Shown: positions 50,566-59,921, counted from the first letter of the stretch. The stretch is DNA of 64,000 nucleotides from Lachnotalea sp. AF33-28 (GCF_003477885.1 NZ_QUEE01000016.1:45770-109769), one strand, 5' to 3'. The notes: generated by a model from the sequence alone, not told the origin. Made by a program: numbers and translations.

Positions 50566-50718
50566 TGTAACAGTTCAGACGGCTCATCTTCTTGACCGAA
50601 AAAACCGGTCAAGAAGCATCGGATGTCCATCCGATGTGAAAAATAGTGCAAAAACAGTCTTATGAGCAAGCTCAACGCCTGCTTTTGCACTATTTTTCCC
50701 GCCGTCTGAACTGTTACA
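50566..50718. repeat. Nested palindromic element containing repeat family B (copy 2)
   Basis: A perfect 18-bp outer inverted repeat, TGTAACAGTTCAGACGGC and its complement, bounds 153 bp. Inside are CTTCTTGACCG / CGGTCAAGAAG, CATCGGATG-TC-CATCCGATG and GAAAAATAGTGCAAAA / TTTTGCACTATTTTTC. The left 78 bp match 38872-38949 inverted. Nothing else was seen in the gap at 50433-50845 apart from this, the family A copy and the promoter at 50758. Confidence 0.75.
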
Positions 50719-50757
50719 TCCAATTTCTGGAAGATGGAAAGCTTAGCGAAATCTGTA

Positions 50758-50814
50758 TGGACTTTCTGGGCAGATGGGCTTATAATGTATCTCAATTGTC
50801 TCTGAAGAGATAAT
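50758..50814 (+). promoter_or_regulatory. Promoter and operator-like repeat of the decayed flavodoxin-like gene
   Basis: -35 TGGACT (50758-50763), 17-bp spacer, -10 TATAAT (50781-50786). Downstream, ATTGTCTCT-GA-AGAGATAAT (50795-50814) is an inverted repeat with one mismatch, placed where a repressor would block elongation. Confidence 0.5.
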
Positions 50815-50845
50815 CTTTTATGGGGACAAAGAGAGGAGAACTGTC

Positions 50846-51191
50846 ATGAGACTGGTTTTACATGATCTTGAAGCAAACGATTACCATGCGATGTTTCCGG
50901 ATCATAATGATGACACCCGGGTGATGGAAGAATACGCAGCTGCAAGGGCTGTTACGGCTGCTGGACCGGAGCATCCCTTATCTTCATCCTTACTTTGTGA
51001 TAAAAAATGGTGAGATGCACCATAAAAAGCGTTATAACCATCAGTTTTGTCTTAAGGTCTGGTTTTATGGTGAGGAAATAGATGAAGCCGATAAACAGAC
51101 AGCACAGAAACTTGTGAAGGCGAATGCAGTGAATCTGTACTGCAGCGAGGTGCAGATCCGATTTATGGAGACTGCTGGTCTTAGCGGATAA
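50846..51191 (+). pseudogene. Decayed flavodoxin-like oxidoreductase gene
   Basis: The first 25 codons from ATG 50846 read MRLVLHDLEANDYHAMFPDH, resembling the start of a family of flavodoxin-fold NAD(P)H oxidoreductases (MKLVIHDL...). The C-terminal end appears in a different frame from about 50925: LLDRSIPYLHPYFVIKNGEM, then HHKKRYN and a helix ending NAVNLYCSEVQIRF. The central two thirds, including the CIGCFGCW region usual in the family, is missing. The sum is a frameshift plus a large internal deletion. A promoter and AGAGGAGAA site remain. The family link is from memory. Confidence 0.6.
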
Positions 51192-51247
51192 GTTAACTTT
51201 GATAATAGTCTGAAAATTGTTAATTATAATTTGAAGAGAGGTATAGT

Positions 51248-51883
51248 ATGAAAGCGGCATTGATCAATGGAAGCCCAAAACAGGAGAACAGTGCTTCCGC
51301 TGTGATTGTAGACGAACTAAAAAGTATACTGCATGAGGATATGCGGTTGACGGAATATTCATTCCGGGAGCCAGTGGTTACGATGGAACGCATGCGGGAG
51401 ATGTCGGAGTGTGATGTATGGATTTTTGCTTTTCCTCTATATGTGGACAGCATTCCTTCCCACTTACTTAGCTGCCTCATGCAGTTGGAGGATTATCTCA
51501 CGGAACTGGAGGACAAGGAGATTACGGTCTATACTGTGGTAAACTGCGGCTTTTATGAAGCGAGACAAAATGCTCCTGCGCTTGATATCATGAAAAACTG
51601 GTGCAGAAAGTGCGGGCTGATCTGGGGGATCGGCGTAGGTGTCGGAGGAGGCGGTATGCTGCCCATGCTAAGGGAGATACCATCCGGCCGCGGACCGAGA
51701 AAGAGGCTTAGCCGCGCGCTGGCGGAGCTTGCCGATGATATAAAGAGCAGGACTGCCGCACCCGATCTCATGGTAAAGCCGGGTATTCCGCGTTTCCTCT
51801 ATAAAATCGCCGCCGAAATGGGTTGGAGGCAGCAGATTAAAAAGAACGGGAAAGATGTAAAGGATTTATCTATAATGGTATGA
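51248..51883 (+). CDS. Flavodoxin-fold NAD(P)H-dependent oxidoreductase
   Basis: A 211-residue protein with a flavodoxin-like fold. KAALINGSPKQENSASAVIV is the FMN phosphate-binding loop and DVWIFAFPLYVDSIPSHLL is the second FMN contact region. Such enzymes reduce quinones, azo compounds or iron-sulfur partners. VNCGFYEARQNAPALDIMKNWC is typical of the clostridial subgroup. AGAGAGG precedes the ATG, and TATAAT lies at 51225-51230. It follows the decayed flavodoxin-like gene, with which it is probably a former operon partner. Confidence 0.8.
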   Translation: MKAALINGSPKQENSASAVIVDELKSILHEDMRLTEYSFREPVVTMERMREMSECDVWIFAFPLYVDSIPSHLLSCLMQLEDYLTELEDKEITVYTVVNCGFYEARQNAPALDIMKNWCRKCGLIWGIGVGVGGGGMLPMLREIPSGRGPRKRLSRALAELADDIKSRTAAPDLMVKPGIPRFLYKIAAEMGWRQQIKKNGKDVKDLSIMV

Positions 51884-51887
51884 GAAT

Positions 51888-51916
51888 GAGGTGTCAGGAG
51901 TACTTCCTGGCACCTC
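51888..51916 (+). terminator. Strong hairpin after the oxidoreductase gene
   Basis: GAGGTGTCAGGA-GTAC-TTCCTGGCACCTC forms a long stem 4 bp after the stop codon. No T-run follows, so it may be a 3' stabiliser rather than a full terminator. Confidence 0.5.
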
Positions 51917-52052
51917 AAGCTATTATGGGTTGAAGCCGCCCATAATGAGAGGTAAAAATATGTCCGAAAAACAATCATATGGATGATTGACATATATGGG
52001 CGGAGAGGTTAAAATTTCATCAAGATCAGCGAAAAAAGACGGGAGAAAGAAT

Positions 52053-54425
52053 ATGGACAACAGCAAAACTTATTTTCAAATGGCTGAACCGGTTTGGGCT
52101 GCGGGGATGGAAACTGAAAAAAACATGACACTGGGATTTACCTGTCATTTTATCCGCAGTGAGCTGACGGATGAAGCCCCGCTAAGACTGTGTATCACAG
52201 GCTCTACGATATACCGAGTGTTTCTGAACGGCAAATTCCTGGCTCATGGTCCGGCGCGTGCCGCCCACGGTTATTACCGCGTGGACTGCCTCAATTTGCC
52301 CGAGGAGCTTCTGGCAGAGGAAAATACGCTGGCCGTAGAAGCGGTGGGGTTTAACGTAAACAGCTTTTATACGCTGGATCAGCCATCTTTTCTGCAGGCT
52401 GAGCTCACTGCCGGCGGCAGAGTGGCGGCGGCGACGCTGGAGGATGCCAATGCGGCATCTTTTGAGGCGCATACTTTTGCTGCAGTAAGGCTGACAGACA
52501 GGATACAGAAGGTACAGCGTTACAGTTTCCAGCGTCCGTTCATTGAAGCATACAGCCTGGCGCCGGGGTATGACAGCTGGAGGATGGAAAGCAAACAGAC
52601 GGTCAGCCTTGCAAGGACAGAGGACAAACGGCTGCTGGATCGCAGAACCCCCTATAACACCTATCCTGTAACGAAGAGCAAAGAAATCATATCTGACGGC
52701 ACTTTTACGGCGGGGCATACGGACCGGCCTTTGTGGAAGGACCGGGCGCTCTGTGAAATCAGCCCTATATTAAAGGGGTATCCGAAGGAGGAGCTTAAGC
52801 TGTGCGTATCCGAGGAGCTGGATGGCATCCAAACGGAATCCCTTGCGGTAAGAGGAGATGATACGGACAGGCCGCTGTGCCGGGAAGAGGAGACACTGGA
52901 AGCCGGCCGCTTTGTGATCCATGATTTCGGCAGGAACCTGACCGGATTTCTGCGGGCGGAGTTCACCTGTAAAGAGGATACCAGGATATATCTTGTATTT
53001 GATGAAGTGCTGACTGAGGAAGGCGATGTGTCCTATAACCGGATGTCCTGCGTAAATGCCATCAGTATCCAATGCCTGGCAGGAAGCTACTGCGTGGAAA
53101 CCATACAGCCTTATACGTTCCGATACCTGAAGGTGATGGTGCAGGAGGGAAGTGCTGATTTTAAACCCTTCTCTGTGCGGGAACTGAAAAATCCGCAGGA
53201 CAGTCTGGCAGAGTTTTCCTGTGATGACCCTGTAATCTGCCGTATCTTTGAGGCCGGCAGGGAAACCTTTCTGCAGAACGCGGTGGATATCTACATGGAC
53301 TGTCCGTCCAGGGAGCGGGCAGGGTGGCTGTGCGACAGCTTTTTCACCTCCAGGGTGGAGATGGATCTGACCGGAAAAACAGTGGTGGAAGACGCCTTTC
53401 TGGAAAATTACCTGCTGCCGGAGCGCTTTTTATATCTGCCGGAGGGTATGGTGGCGATGTGCTATCCTTCCGACCATAATGACGGAGTATTCATCCCTAA
53501 CTGGGCCATGTGGCTGATCATGGAGTTGGAAGAGTATCAGAAACGGAATCCGAATCAGCAGATTGCGGCCGGAATGGAAAAAAGGGTGGAAGGGATACTG
53601 AATTATTTCAGACCGTTTGAAAACGAAGACGGACTGCTGGAGGATCTGAAGGGATGGATTTTCGTGGAATGGTCCCGGGCCAACCAGCTGGTGGACGGTG
53701 TGAACTATCCTTCCAATATGCTCTATGCGGCGGCCCTGATGGCTGCGGGGCGTCTCTACGGCCGGCCGGAATGGATCGCAAAGGGCGAAAGGACAGTGAA
53801 GGCTGTCAGAGAACAGTCCTATAACGGGAAATTTTTTGAAGATCATGCGGTCAGAGAAAACGGCTGTCTTAAGAGAACCGGCGATGCGACCGAAGTCTGT
53901 CAGTACTATGCCTTCATGCTGGGGATTGCGGACCGCGATACATATCCGGAACTCTTTGAAGTGCTTCTTACAAAGTTCGGGCCTTCCAGAAATCCGGAGA
54001 CCACCTACCCGGAGATAGCCGCCGCCAATGCATTTATCGGCAACTACTTAAGGGTGGAGATACTCTCACGTTACGGTCTGGCAAAGCAGATCCTGGCGGA
54101 GACCAAGGATTTCTTTGATTACATGGCGGTGCGCACCGGCACACTGTGGGAAAATACCGGCGCGTATGCCAGCTGTAATCACGGATTCGCTTCCCATGTC
54201 ATCCACAGCTACTACCGGGATCTGCTGGGAGTAAAGGAAATTGATATCAAAAACGCGGTTATAAAGCTCTCCATCCCGGATTCCGGGCTGAAGCGCTGCA
54301 GCGGTAAGCTTCCGGTCGGCAGCGGATTTCTGGAGGTGAACTGGGAGTTTAAAAACGGCCGCCGGCAGACCCGGGTGAAGGTGCCGGATGGCTATGCGCT
54401 CGTACTTGAGGAAGAGAACCCGTGA
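52053..54425 (+). CDS. GH78-type alpha-L-rhamnosidase-like protein
   Basis: A 790-residue protein with an N-terminal beta-sandwich (about 30-190) carrying FLNGKFLAHGPARA, a central beta region and an (alpha/alpha)6 barrel from about 400. The barrel motif MDCPSRERAGWLCD (D416, E421) corresponds to the catalytic DCPxRxERxGWxGD of alpha-L-rhamnosidases, though the final Gly is Cys here. There is no signal peptide, so it would act on imported oligosaccharides. The start at 52053 follows GGGAG. It converges on the second GH78 gene, with a shared terminator. Activity on another sugar is possible. Confidence 0.78.
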   Translation: MDNSKTYFQMAEPVWAAGMETEKNMTLGFTCHFIRSELTDEAPLRLCITGSTIYRVFLNGKFLAHGPARAAHGYYRVDCLNLPEELLAEENTLAVEAVGFNVNSFYTLDQPSFLQAELTAGGRVAAATLEDANAASFEAHTFAAVRLTDRIQKVQRYSFQRPFIEAYSLAPGYDSWRMESKQTVSLARTEDKRLLDRRTPYNTYPVTKSKEIISDGTFTAGHTDRPLWKDRALCEISPILKGYPKEELKLCVSEELDGIQTESLAVRGDDTDRPLCREEETLEAGRFVIHDFGRNLTGFLRAEFTCKEDTRIYLVFDEVLTEEGDVSYNRMSCVNAISIQCLAGSYCVETIQPYTFRYLKVMVQEGSADFKPFSVRELKNPQDSLAEFSCDDPVICRIFEAGRETFLQNAVDIYMDCPSRERAGWLCDSFFTSRVEMDLTGKTVVEDAFLENYLLPERFLYLPEGMVAMCYPSDHNDGVFIPNWAMWLIMELEEYQKRNPNQQIAAGMEKRVEGILNYFRPFENEDGLLEDLKGWIFVEWSRANQLVDGVNYPSNMLYAAALMAAGRLYGRPEWIAKGERTVKAVREQSYNGKFFEDHAVRENGCLKRTGDATEVCQYYAFMLGIADRDTYPELFEVLLTKFGPSRNPETTYPEIAAANAFIGNYLRVEILSRYGLAKQILAETKDFFDYMAVRTGTLWENTGAYASCNHGFASHVIHSYYRDLLGVKEIDIKNAVIKLSIPDSGLKRCSGKLPVGSGFLEVNWEFKNGRRQTRVKVPDGYALVLEEENP

Positions 54426-54484
54426 CAAACCGCCGATAACTGTATCCTGACGGTAATTAACCGCGGATGAGCCTGCGGGCATGG

Positions 54485-54547
54485 CCTGATAAAAAGGCGC
54501 CTTACACACAGCAGAACGCTGCTGCAGTAAGGCGCCTTTTTATCAGG
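54485..54547. terminator. Bidirectional terminator between the rhamnosidase genes
   Basis: CCTGATAAAAAGGCGCCTTAC pairs with GTAAGGCGCCTTTTTATCAGG, with a small CAGCAG/CTGCTG hairpin in the loop. The 21-bp stem, with A and T runs, serves both converging genes. Confidence 0.88.
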
Positions 54548-54567
54548 ATGACAATATGCACGGGCTC

Positions 54568-56739
54568 TTATGCTCGCCCGTAAAATACATAATTTCCTTT
54601 TTTAACGGAATGCTCCCGGCCGTCTATGATAATCCGGGCGGGGACAGGGGTGGAGATCTCATAGCGGACAGAACCACCCTGATAAGACCATTTAGAGCGG
54701 ATCGTACCGTGCGCGGTTTTCAGAGACACGTCCAGCCAGTTCAGCCTTTTGCCGGGAACCGGAGCGATGAGGGCGCGTTCAAAGCCGGGACAGTCAGCGT
54801 CCGTCCGGATGCCGCCCGCGACACTGTAAATCCAGTCCATCACGGATCCGTAGGCATAATGGTTATAGGAATTCATATCGCTGCTCCAGAGCGTTTGGTC
54901 GTCGCGGATGCCGTCCCAGTGTTCCCAGATGGTGGTGGCACCGTGATTCACCTCATAGAGCCAGGAGGGGTATGCCTCCTGTAAGAGCAGGTCGTAGGCC
55001 ACTTCCGGATATCCGTTTTCGCTTAGCACATGCAGCAGATACGGCGTTCCTACAAAGCCGGTCTCAAGCCTGTTCCCATTGTCACGGATCATCCTGACCA
55101 GGTTTTGTGCGGTGGTTTCCCTGTCATCCGTCAAATGAAAATGCAGAGCCAGCACATGTTCCGTCTGTGTGGTCAATACGGAAAAACGCTCTTTAAAAGC
55201 GGCGGCGATCTTTTCATAAAGCGCTTCGTATTCCGACATATCCCTGCCCAGGACCCTGCCGGCCGCAATTAACAGGGAAACGGAGTGCGAGTAGAACGCG
55301 CTGGCGATAAAGTCGTCGTTTGTGCGCCCTTTGTAGCTGCCCTGCGGGGCGTCCAGCGCCAGCCAGTCCCCGTAGTGTTTGCCCCACAGCTTCTTTTCGC
55401 TGTCCGGACAGGTCCACAGATAAGGATCCAGACTGTCCTCCGTGATGAAATCAACCCATTTTTTCATGGCATCGAAATTATCCGCCAGTATATCCGGGTC
55501 TCCATACATCTGATATACCTGCCAGGGGATGATGGCGATCACGTCTCCCCATGCTGTGCTGGAGCGGTTCATCTTCCAGAAATTCGGCACGGTATCCGTA
55601 ATCCCGCCGCTTTCCAGCTGCTCTGCGCAGACATCGCGCATCCATTTGCGGAAAAATTTCCGGACATCATAGTTATAGCAGGCGGTCTTTGCGAATACCT
55701 GAGCGTCCCCCGTCCATCCCATGCGCTCGTCTCTCTGCGGACAGTCGGTGGGGATATCTATAAAGTTGGACCTTTGAGACCATAGTGTGTTGGAATAGAG
55801 CTGATTGACTAGGGGGCTTGCACAGTTCATATATCCGGTGCGCTCCATATCGGAATACAGTGCGATGCCTGTGAAATCATCCAGATTCACCTCATCGGGA
55901 TATTCATCCAGCCGTATATAGCGGAATCCGTAGAACGTAAAGTGGGGCTTGTAACTCTGACGACCCTCCCTGCATATATAAGTCAGCTTCGCGCAGGCTT
56001 TACGGTAGTTCTCGGTATAGAAGTTACCGTCTTTGTCCAGTATCTCCGCATGGGAGAGCACGATTCTGGTCTTGGCGGGCGCGTCTACAGACAGCTCGAC
56101 GTATCCTGCAAAGTTCTGACCGAAATCGATAATCCGCTCGCCATTGGGCGAAACGATCAGCGACAGAGGTTTCAGACGTTCCTGTTCACAGATGATTTCA
56201 CCTTCCTGCGGTATGAGCGTATCTTTGGAAAATGCGATTTGCCGAACCTCATAAACCTCACTGCCGGAAAGGGAGGCATCGTAGACCTCACCGTCATAGA
56301 TATCGGAAAACAGTATGCGGCTTTTCCGGACAGACCAGCTTTCGTCTGTACGGACCGTCTCTTCTGTACCGTCCTCATAGCGGACGGAGAGTTCAGCGAT
56401 CAGGGCGCAGGGCGCGGACTGAAGATCCTCGCTGGATGCGCTGATATGTCCTCTGTACCATCCGGTGCCAACGGTTACGGACAATTCGTTGCTTTCACTT
56501 AGAAGACTTGTGATGTCGTAGCTTTGTACCTGAAGACGCTCCCTGTATACGGTGCACCCGGGCGCCAGAATAAAATCTCCGATACGCACTCCGTTGATGC
56601 GCGCCTCATAGACGCCGATGGCGGTAACCGTTAAAATGGCGGATACGGCTTTTTTGACAATTGGAACTGCTCTGATGAATTCGGGGCAGATGTCACCGAA
56701 GTCCTCTTTGCAGCCGATCCAAAACGCTTTTTCTAACAT
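54568..56739 (-). CDS. Alpha-L-rhamnosidase (GH78)
   Basis: A 723-residue GH78 enzyme. The N-terminal beta-sandwich has YEARINGVRIGDFILAPGCTVYRERLQ. A concanavalin-like rhamnosidase domain follows (IIDFGQNFAGYVELSV). The barrel carries the full catalytic motif TDCPQRDERMGWTGDAQVFA, with Asp/Glu residues that cleave terminal alpha-L-rhamnose. A C-terminal beta-sandwich ends the protein. No signal peptide is present. GGGAGG precedes the ATG. The divergent AraC regulator at 56939 is the likely activator. Confidence 0.9.
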   Translation of the reverse strand: MLEKAFWIGCKEDFGDICPEFIRAVPIVKKAVSAILTVTAIGVYEARINGVRIGDFILAPGCTVYRERLQVQSYDITSLLSESNELSVTVGTGWYRGHISASSEDLQSAPCALIAELSVRYEDGTEETVRTDESWSVRKSRILFSDIYDGEVYDASLSGSEVYEVRQIAFSKDTLIPQEGEIICEQERLKPLSLIVSPNGERIIDFGQNFAGYVELSVDAPAKTRIVLSHAEILDKDGNFYTENYRKACAKLTYICREGRQSYKPHFTFYGFRYIRLDEYPDEVNLDDFTGIALYSDMERTGYMNCASPLVNQLYSNTLWSQRSNFIDIPTDCPQRDERMGWTGDAQVFAKTACYNYDVRKFFRKWMRDVCAEQLESGGITDTVPNFWKMNRSSTAWGDVIAIIPWQVYQMYGDPDILADNFDAMKKWVDFITEDSLDPYLWTCPDSEKKLWGKHYGDWLALDAPQGSYKGRTNDDFIASAFYSHSVSLLIAAGRVLGRDMSEYEALYEKIAAAFKERFSVLTTQTEHVLALHFHLTDDRETTAQNLVRMIRDNGNRLETGFVGTPYLLHVLSENGYPEVAYDLLLQEAYPSWLYEVNHGATTIWEHWDGIRDDQTLWSSDMNSYNHYAYGSVMDWIYSVAGGIRTDADCPGFERALIAPVPGKRLNWLDVSLKTAHGTIRSKWSYQGGSVRYEISTPVPARIIIDGREHSVKKGNYVFYGRA

Positions 56740-56779
56740 ATTGTTCCTCCCTGTAAATTAAGTATGGCGCAGATACACA

Positions 56780-56792
56780 TGATATGATATCA
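56780..56792. promoter_or_regulatory. Palindrome between the rhamnosidase and AraC genes
   Basis: TGATATGATATCA is a perfect 13-bp palindrome (central G) in the 199-bp divergent region. A related GGTATGATATC lies at about 56860. They are candidate regulator or promoter sites. Confidence 0.35.
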
Positions 56793-56938
56793 TCGGGTAT
56801 ATACACCGCAGTATACGGATATCATTGTAGCGCGGATGCGGGAATTGTCCATCAATTACGGTATGATATCTATAAAAAGGTACGATAAATTGTAACTGTT
56901 CAGACAGCCGCCAAAGCGGCTGCGGATACAGAAAAGAG

Positions 56939-57850
56939 ATGACAGAAATGGAAAGAGAAATCAGCTTTCATGAGATTCAGCCCTATATCAGGTTTGTCAA
57001 TAACTATAAGCCCGGATACTCCTATACCGAGCAGGAACGCATCCTGTTTGACCACGAGCTGATGCATATTATGGAGGGTGAAGTGGATATGTTTTATGAC
57101 GGCAGAAAATACAGCCTTCATAAAGGGGACACCTTTTATCTGAAGCCCTTTGTTAAAAATCATATTGTCGTGGAGGAAAGCAGCGGGTTTCGGACCCACT
57201 GCGTGCATTTTGACTGGATGATGCCGAAGCCGGAGGAAAATTTTACAGCAGAAGAGTACTATATGCATTCGGTGATATCGAGCGACCATAACGAGAAGAC
57301 AATACGTCTTATGGAACGCACGGTTTTTGTTCCAGCTGGCATCCGGCTGCCGGATTTTATAGCCAGGGGATCTGACGATGGCCTTTCCGGCCTTTTTGCA
57401 CAGTGCTACAGCGCTTTCTGCGAATCCGGCCCGGCTTCCGTGCTTAAGATGAAAGGCCTTTTTTTTGAAATTGTCGCCCTGCTGCTTGAACGGTCGGGCC
57501 TGGGACATAGAGGTCAGCCCATGCATCCGGGCATACGTCATGGGCTGAAGTATATTAAAGACCATTATACCGAGGATATTTCCGTGGTACAGCTTGCCGG
57601 AAAATGCAATTTATCGCCCAAATATTTCGGAGCTCTGTTTAAAGCATCCGCCGGCAAGTCTGTCGGTGAATATATCCTGGATCTGCGCATGTATGATGCG
57701 AAGGAAATGCTGATCGGCACGGATTTGAGCGTGGAAGAAATTGCAGAAAGGGTCGGTTTTCATAACTCATTTTATTTTTCGAAATGTTTCCGTTTAAAAG
57801 AGAAGGTAACACCTACGAAGTACAGAAGCATAATGCGGCTTCAAATATAA
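56939..57850 (+). CDS. AraC-family transcriptional regulator
   Basis: A 303-residue regulator. The N-terminal half is a cupin-like sensor (MEGEVDMFYDGRKYSLHKGDTFYL). The C-terminal 100 residues carry two helix-turn-helix motifs: VVQLAGKCNLSPKYFGALF and VEEIAERVGFHNSFYFSKCF. Such proteins usually sense a sugar and activate neighbouring glycosidase genes. The divergent GH78 gene 200 bp away is the obvious target. The start may be 56939 or the in-frame ATG at 56948; AAAAGAGATG offers little help. A hairpin GCCGCC/GGCGGC-like sequence lies just upstream (56904-56924). Confidence 0.87.
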   Translation: MTEMEREISFHEIQPYIRFVNNYKPGYSYTEQERILFDHELMHIMEGEVDMFYDGRKYSLHKGDTFYLKPFVKNHIVVEESSGFRTHCVHFDWMMPKPEENFTAEEYYMHSVISSDHNEKTIRLMERTVFVPAGIRLPDFIARGSDDGLSGLFAQCYSAFCESGPASVLKMKGLFFEIVALLLERSGLGHRGQPMHPGIRHGLKYIKDHYTEDISVVQLAGKCNLSPKYFGALFKASAGKSVGEYILDLRMYDAKEMLIGTDLSVEEIAERVGFHNSFYFSKCFRLKEKVTPTKYRSIMRLQI

Positions 57851-57953
57851 AAAGAATAGATTGGCTTATAAATTTGCCGCTCTATGCGATCGAAAAGATT
57901 GCTGAAACATAGTAACTCAATGAAGTATTTAGAACGATTATGGAGATTTGATT

Positions 57954-59801
57954 ATGGCAAAAAATATTGAACCCAAACTTAAAAAGATTGGCGACTATCT
58001 GAAACTTGAAGAAGATACTGTTTTTACCATACCAGAATACCAGCGCGCGTATTCCTGGGGTATTGATCATTGCGATAAGCTGTGGCAAGACATAAATGAC
58101 TTTGTTGAAAGCGAAAGCAGGGACAGATACTTCTTCGGAACAATTATTATCAACTGTCAGGATGATGACACAAAGTACGGACTTATTGACGGTCAGCAGA
58201 GAACTACCACATTTTTGCTGTTATTAAAAGCGCTGCTTTTCAGAATTAATATTGCAATTGAGAGAACCGCAAGCGATGAGGACTCTGCAAGCCTCTGCCG
58301 CGGTTTGCAGGAACGCAGAAGAAGAATTATGGGCATTCTGTACAAGGCAGAAACAGAAGATATTTCAGACAAGCCCGATGCAGCTAAAGATGCTGAAATA
58401 TGCCGCCGTGGAATCATCCTTGAGAACTTTTCTATAAACGAGCAGTACAAGACAGAATTGGCAGCAATTCTTCAGGCTACGGATTACGCTTCAGCAGAAG
58501 CAAGAGTGATCAAGATCAAGTACAAGCAAAAAGACAACAGATATACGAACTTCTTTAGAAATTTTAAATTCTTCTATGGAATGATCCGTGAGCTGTCAGA
58601 TTCTCAATTGAACAGTATTGCAAAATCCATTACGGATAACTGCGAAGTAATTGAAATTAAGAGCTGGCAGGTTGAACAAGCTATCACTATGTTTAACTCC
58701 CTCAACTCCGATGGGCTTCCTCTTTACGACTCTGATATCATCTCAGCAAAGCTATATGCGGAAGCAGAAAAAAGAGGCAAAGAAAAAGAGTTTGCGGATT
58801 TGTGGAAACAACTGAACAACTGCATAAACGAGTTGGAAAGTATTCGTTTAGCAGATATCAATTCGATTTTGATGCAGTACATGTATTACATACGAACTGT
58901 TAACAAAGAAACGATAAGCGAAACAGGTGCAGTCAATGTAACCACACCTGGCTTGAGAAGGTATTTTACCGAGATTAATAAAATGCCAATTACTAATCCG
59001 ATCGGTATGTGTTCTGATATGATGAAACTGGCTAAGGTTTGGAAAAAGGTTTCTGAATATCCTCAAATGAAAGTTCTGCTGAAGTTCAACGAGAACACAA
59101 AGCTGTTTTTGGCAAGTTACTTTTTTAGATTCGATGAGAATCATATCACAGAAGAAATCGTAGAGCCGATTCTTACGTGTTTGCTTCGGCTGTTTTCTCT
59201 TCTCGAACTTGTCGATGTTGGTTATTCCAGTAAGTATTTTAAGACATTTTTGTTTGGAGAAGAAGCCAAGTTCGTTAGCAAAAGCACCGCTATCGATGAA
59301 ATCATACATGATTTTAACGAACATATTCATTCTAATTGGGATAAAGAAACTGTTCGGGCAGCATTACATGACTATGATGGCAATGTGCTGGTATATCTGA
59401 ACGAGTACCTTTTTGCAAAAGAAAAAGGGCTGGATTTCACACTTGGAACAAAATACGACATTGAACACATTATGCCATATAGCGGCAACAATCTTCAGGA
59501 GATCAGAAAGGATGCCGAAATTGACAGCGAAGAAGAATTCTACGGCATTGTAAACAAATTAGGCAACAAGATTCTTCTTGAAGAAAAGATTAACCGGGCA
59601 ATCGGAAATGAATGGTTTAGAACAAAGGTTTCGACTAAGCTCGAAAACAGGACAGGATATATCGACAGCCAATATCCTATAGCTCGTGCCTTAGTTTCCA
59701 AATATCAGAATGCTGACAAGCCTTATTGGAAGAAAGAGGATATTATATCCGCTGCAGACAAAGCAAGTGACCGAATCGTTGGATTTATCTTTGGCGAGTA
59801 A
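57954..59801 (+). CDS. DUF262/DUF1524 protein (GmrSD-like, possible type IV restriction)
   Basis: A 615-residue protein with an N-terminal DUF262 domain and a C-terminal DUF1524 HNH-type domain. DUF262 is shown by FTIPEYQRAYSWG and LIDGQQRTTTF, the nucleotide-binding DGQQR motif. The HNH part is DIEHIMPYS, followed by the conserved KLGNKILLEEKIN. GmrSD, BrxU and SspE share this two-domain plan and cut modified or phage DNA. The gene is visibly richer in A/T (AAA, GAA, ATT codons) than its neighbours, suggesting transfer. No modification gene is adjacent. GGAG lies 8 nt before the ATG at 57954. Confidence 0.82.
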   Translation: MAKNIEPKLKKIGDYLKLEEDTVFTIPEYQRAYSWGIDHCDKLWQDINDFVESESRDRYFFGTIIINCQDDDTKYGLIDGQQRTTTFLLLLKALLFRINIAIERTASDEDSASLCRGLQERRRRIMGILYKAETEDISDKPDAAKDAEICRRGIILENFSINEQYKTELAAILQATDYASAEARVIKIKYKQKDNRYTNFFRNFKFFYGMIRELSDSQLNSIAKSITDNCEVIEIKSWQVEQAITMFNSLNSDGLPLYDSDIISAKLYAEAEKRGKEKEFADLWKQLNNCINELESIRLADINSILMQYMYYIRTVNKETISETGAVNVTTPGLRRYFTEINKMPITNPIGMCSDMMKLAKVWKKVSEYPQMKVLLKFNENTKLFLASYFFRFDENHITEEIVEPILTCLLRLFSLLELVDVGYSSKYFKTFLFGEEAKFVSKSTAIDEIIHDFNEHIHSNWDKETVRAALHDYDGNVLVYLNEYLFAKEKGLDFTLGTKYDIEHIMPYSGNNLQEIRKDAEIDSEEEFYGIVNKLGNKILLEEKINRAIGNEWFRTKVSTKLENRTGYIDSQYPIARALVSKYQNADKPYWKKEDIISAADKASDRIVGFIFGE

Positions 59802-59890
59802 ATTCATCTTCCATTAGCGCAAACGGGACATCAGCTACAACTATATCGGCATACTTCCCACCAACTTACTCTATGACATTCAAAACGGAG

Positions 59891-59921
59891 AAACGGCATG
59901 ACCGAAATCATGCCGTTTTTA
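59891..59921 (+). terminator. Terminator after the DUF262/DUF1524 gene
   Basis: AACGGCATGA-CCGAAA-TCATGCCGTT is followed by a T-run. It lies in the 204-bp gap before the next converging gene. A 27-codon open stretch between 59817 and 59900 may be the tail of a lost gene but could not be identified. Confidence 0.8.

Noticed and set aside
59817..59900. 27-codon open stretch after the DUF262 gene
   Set aside because: It could be the tail of a lost gene (ending IQNGETA) but has no start, and no family could be assigned.
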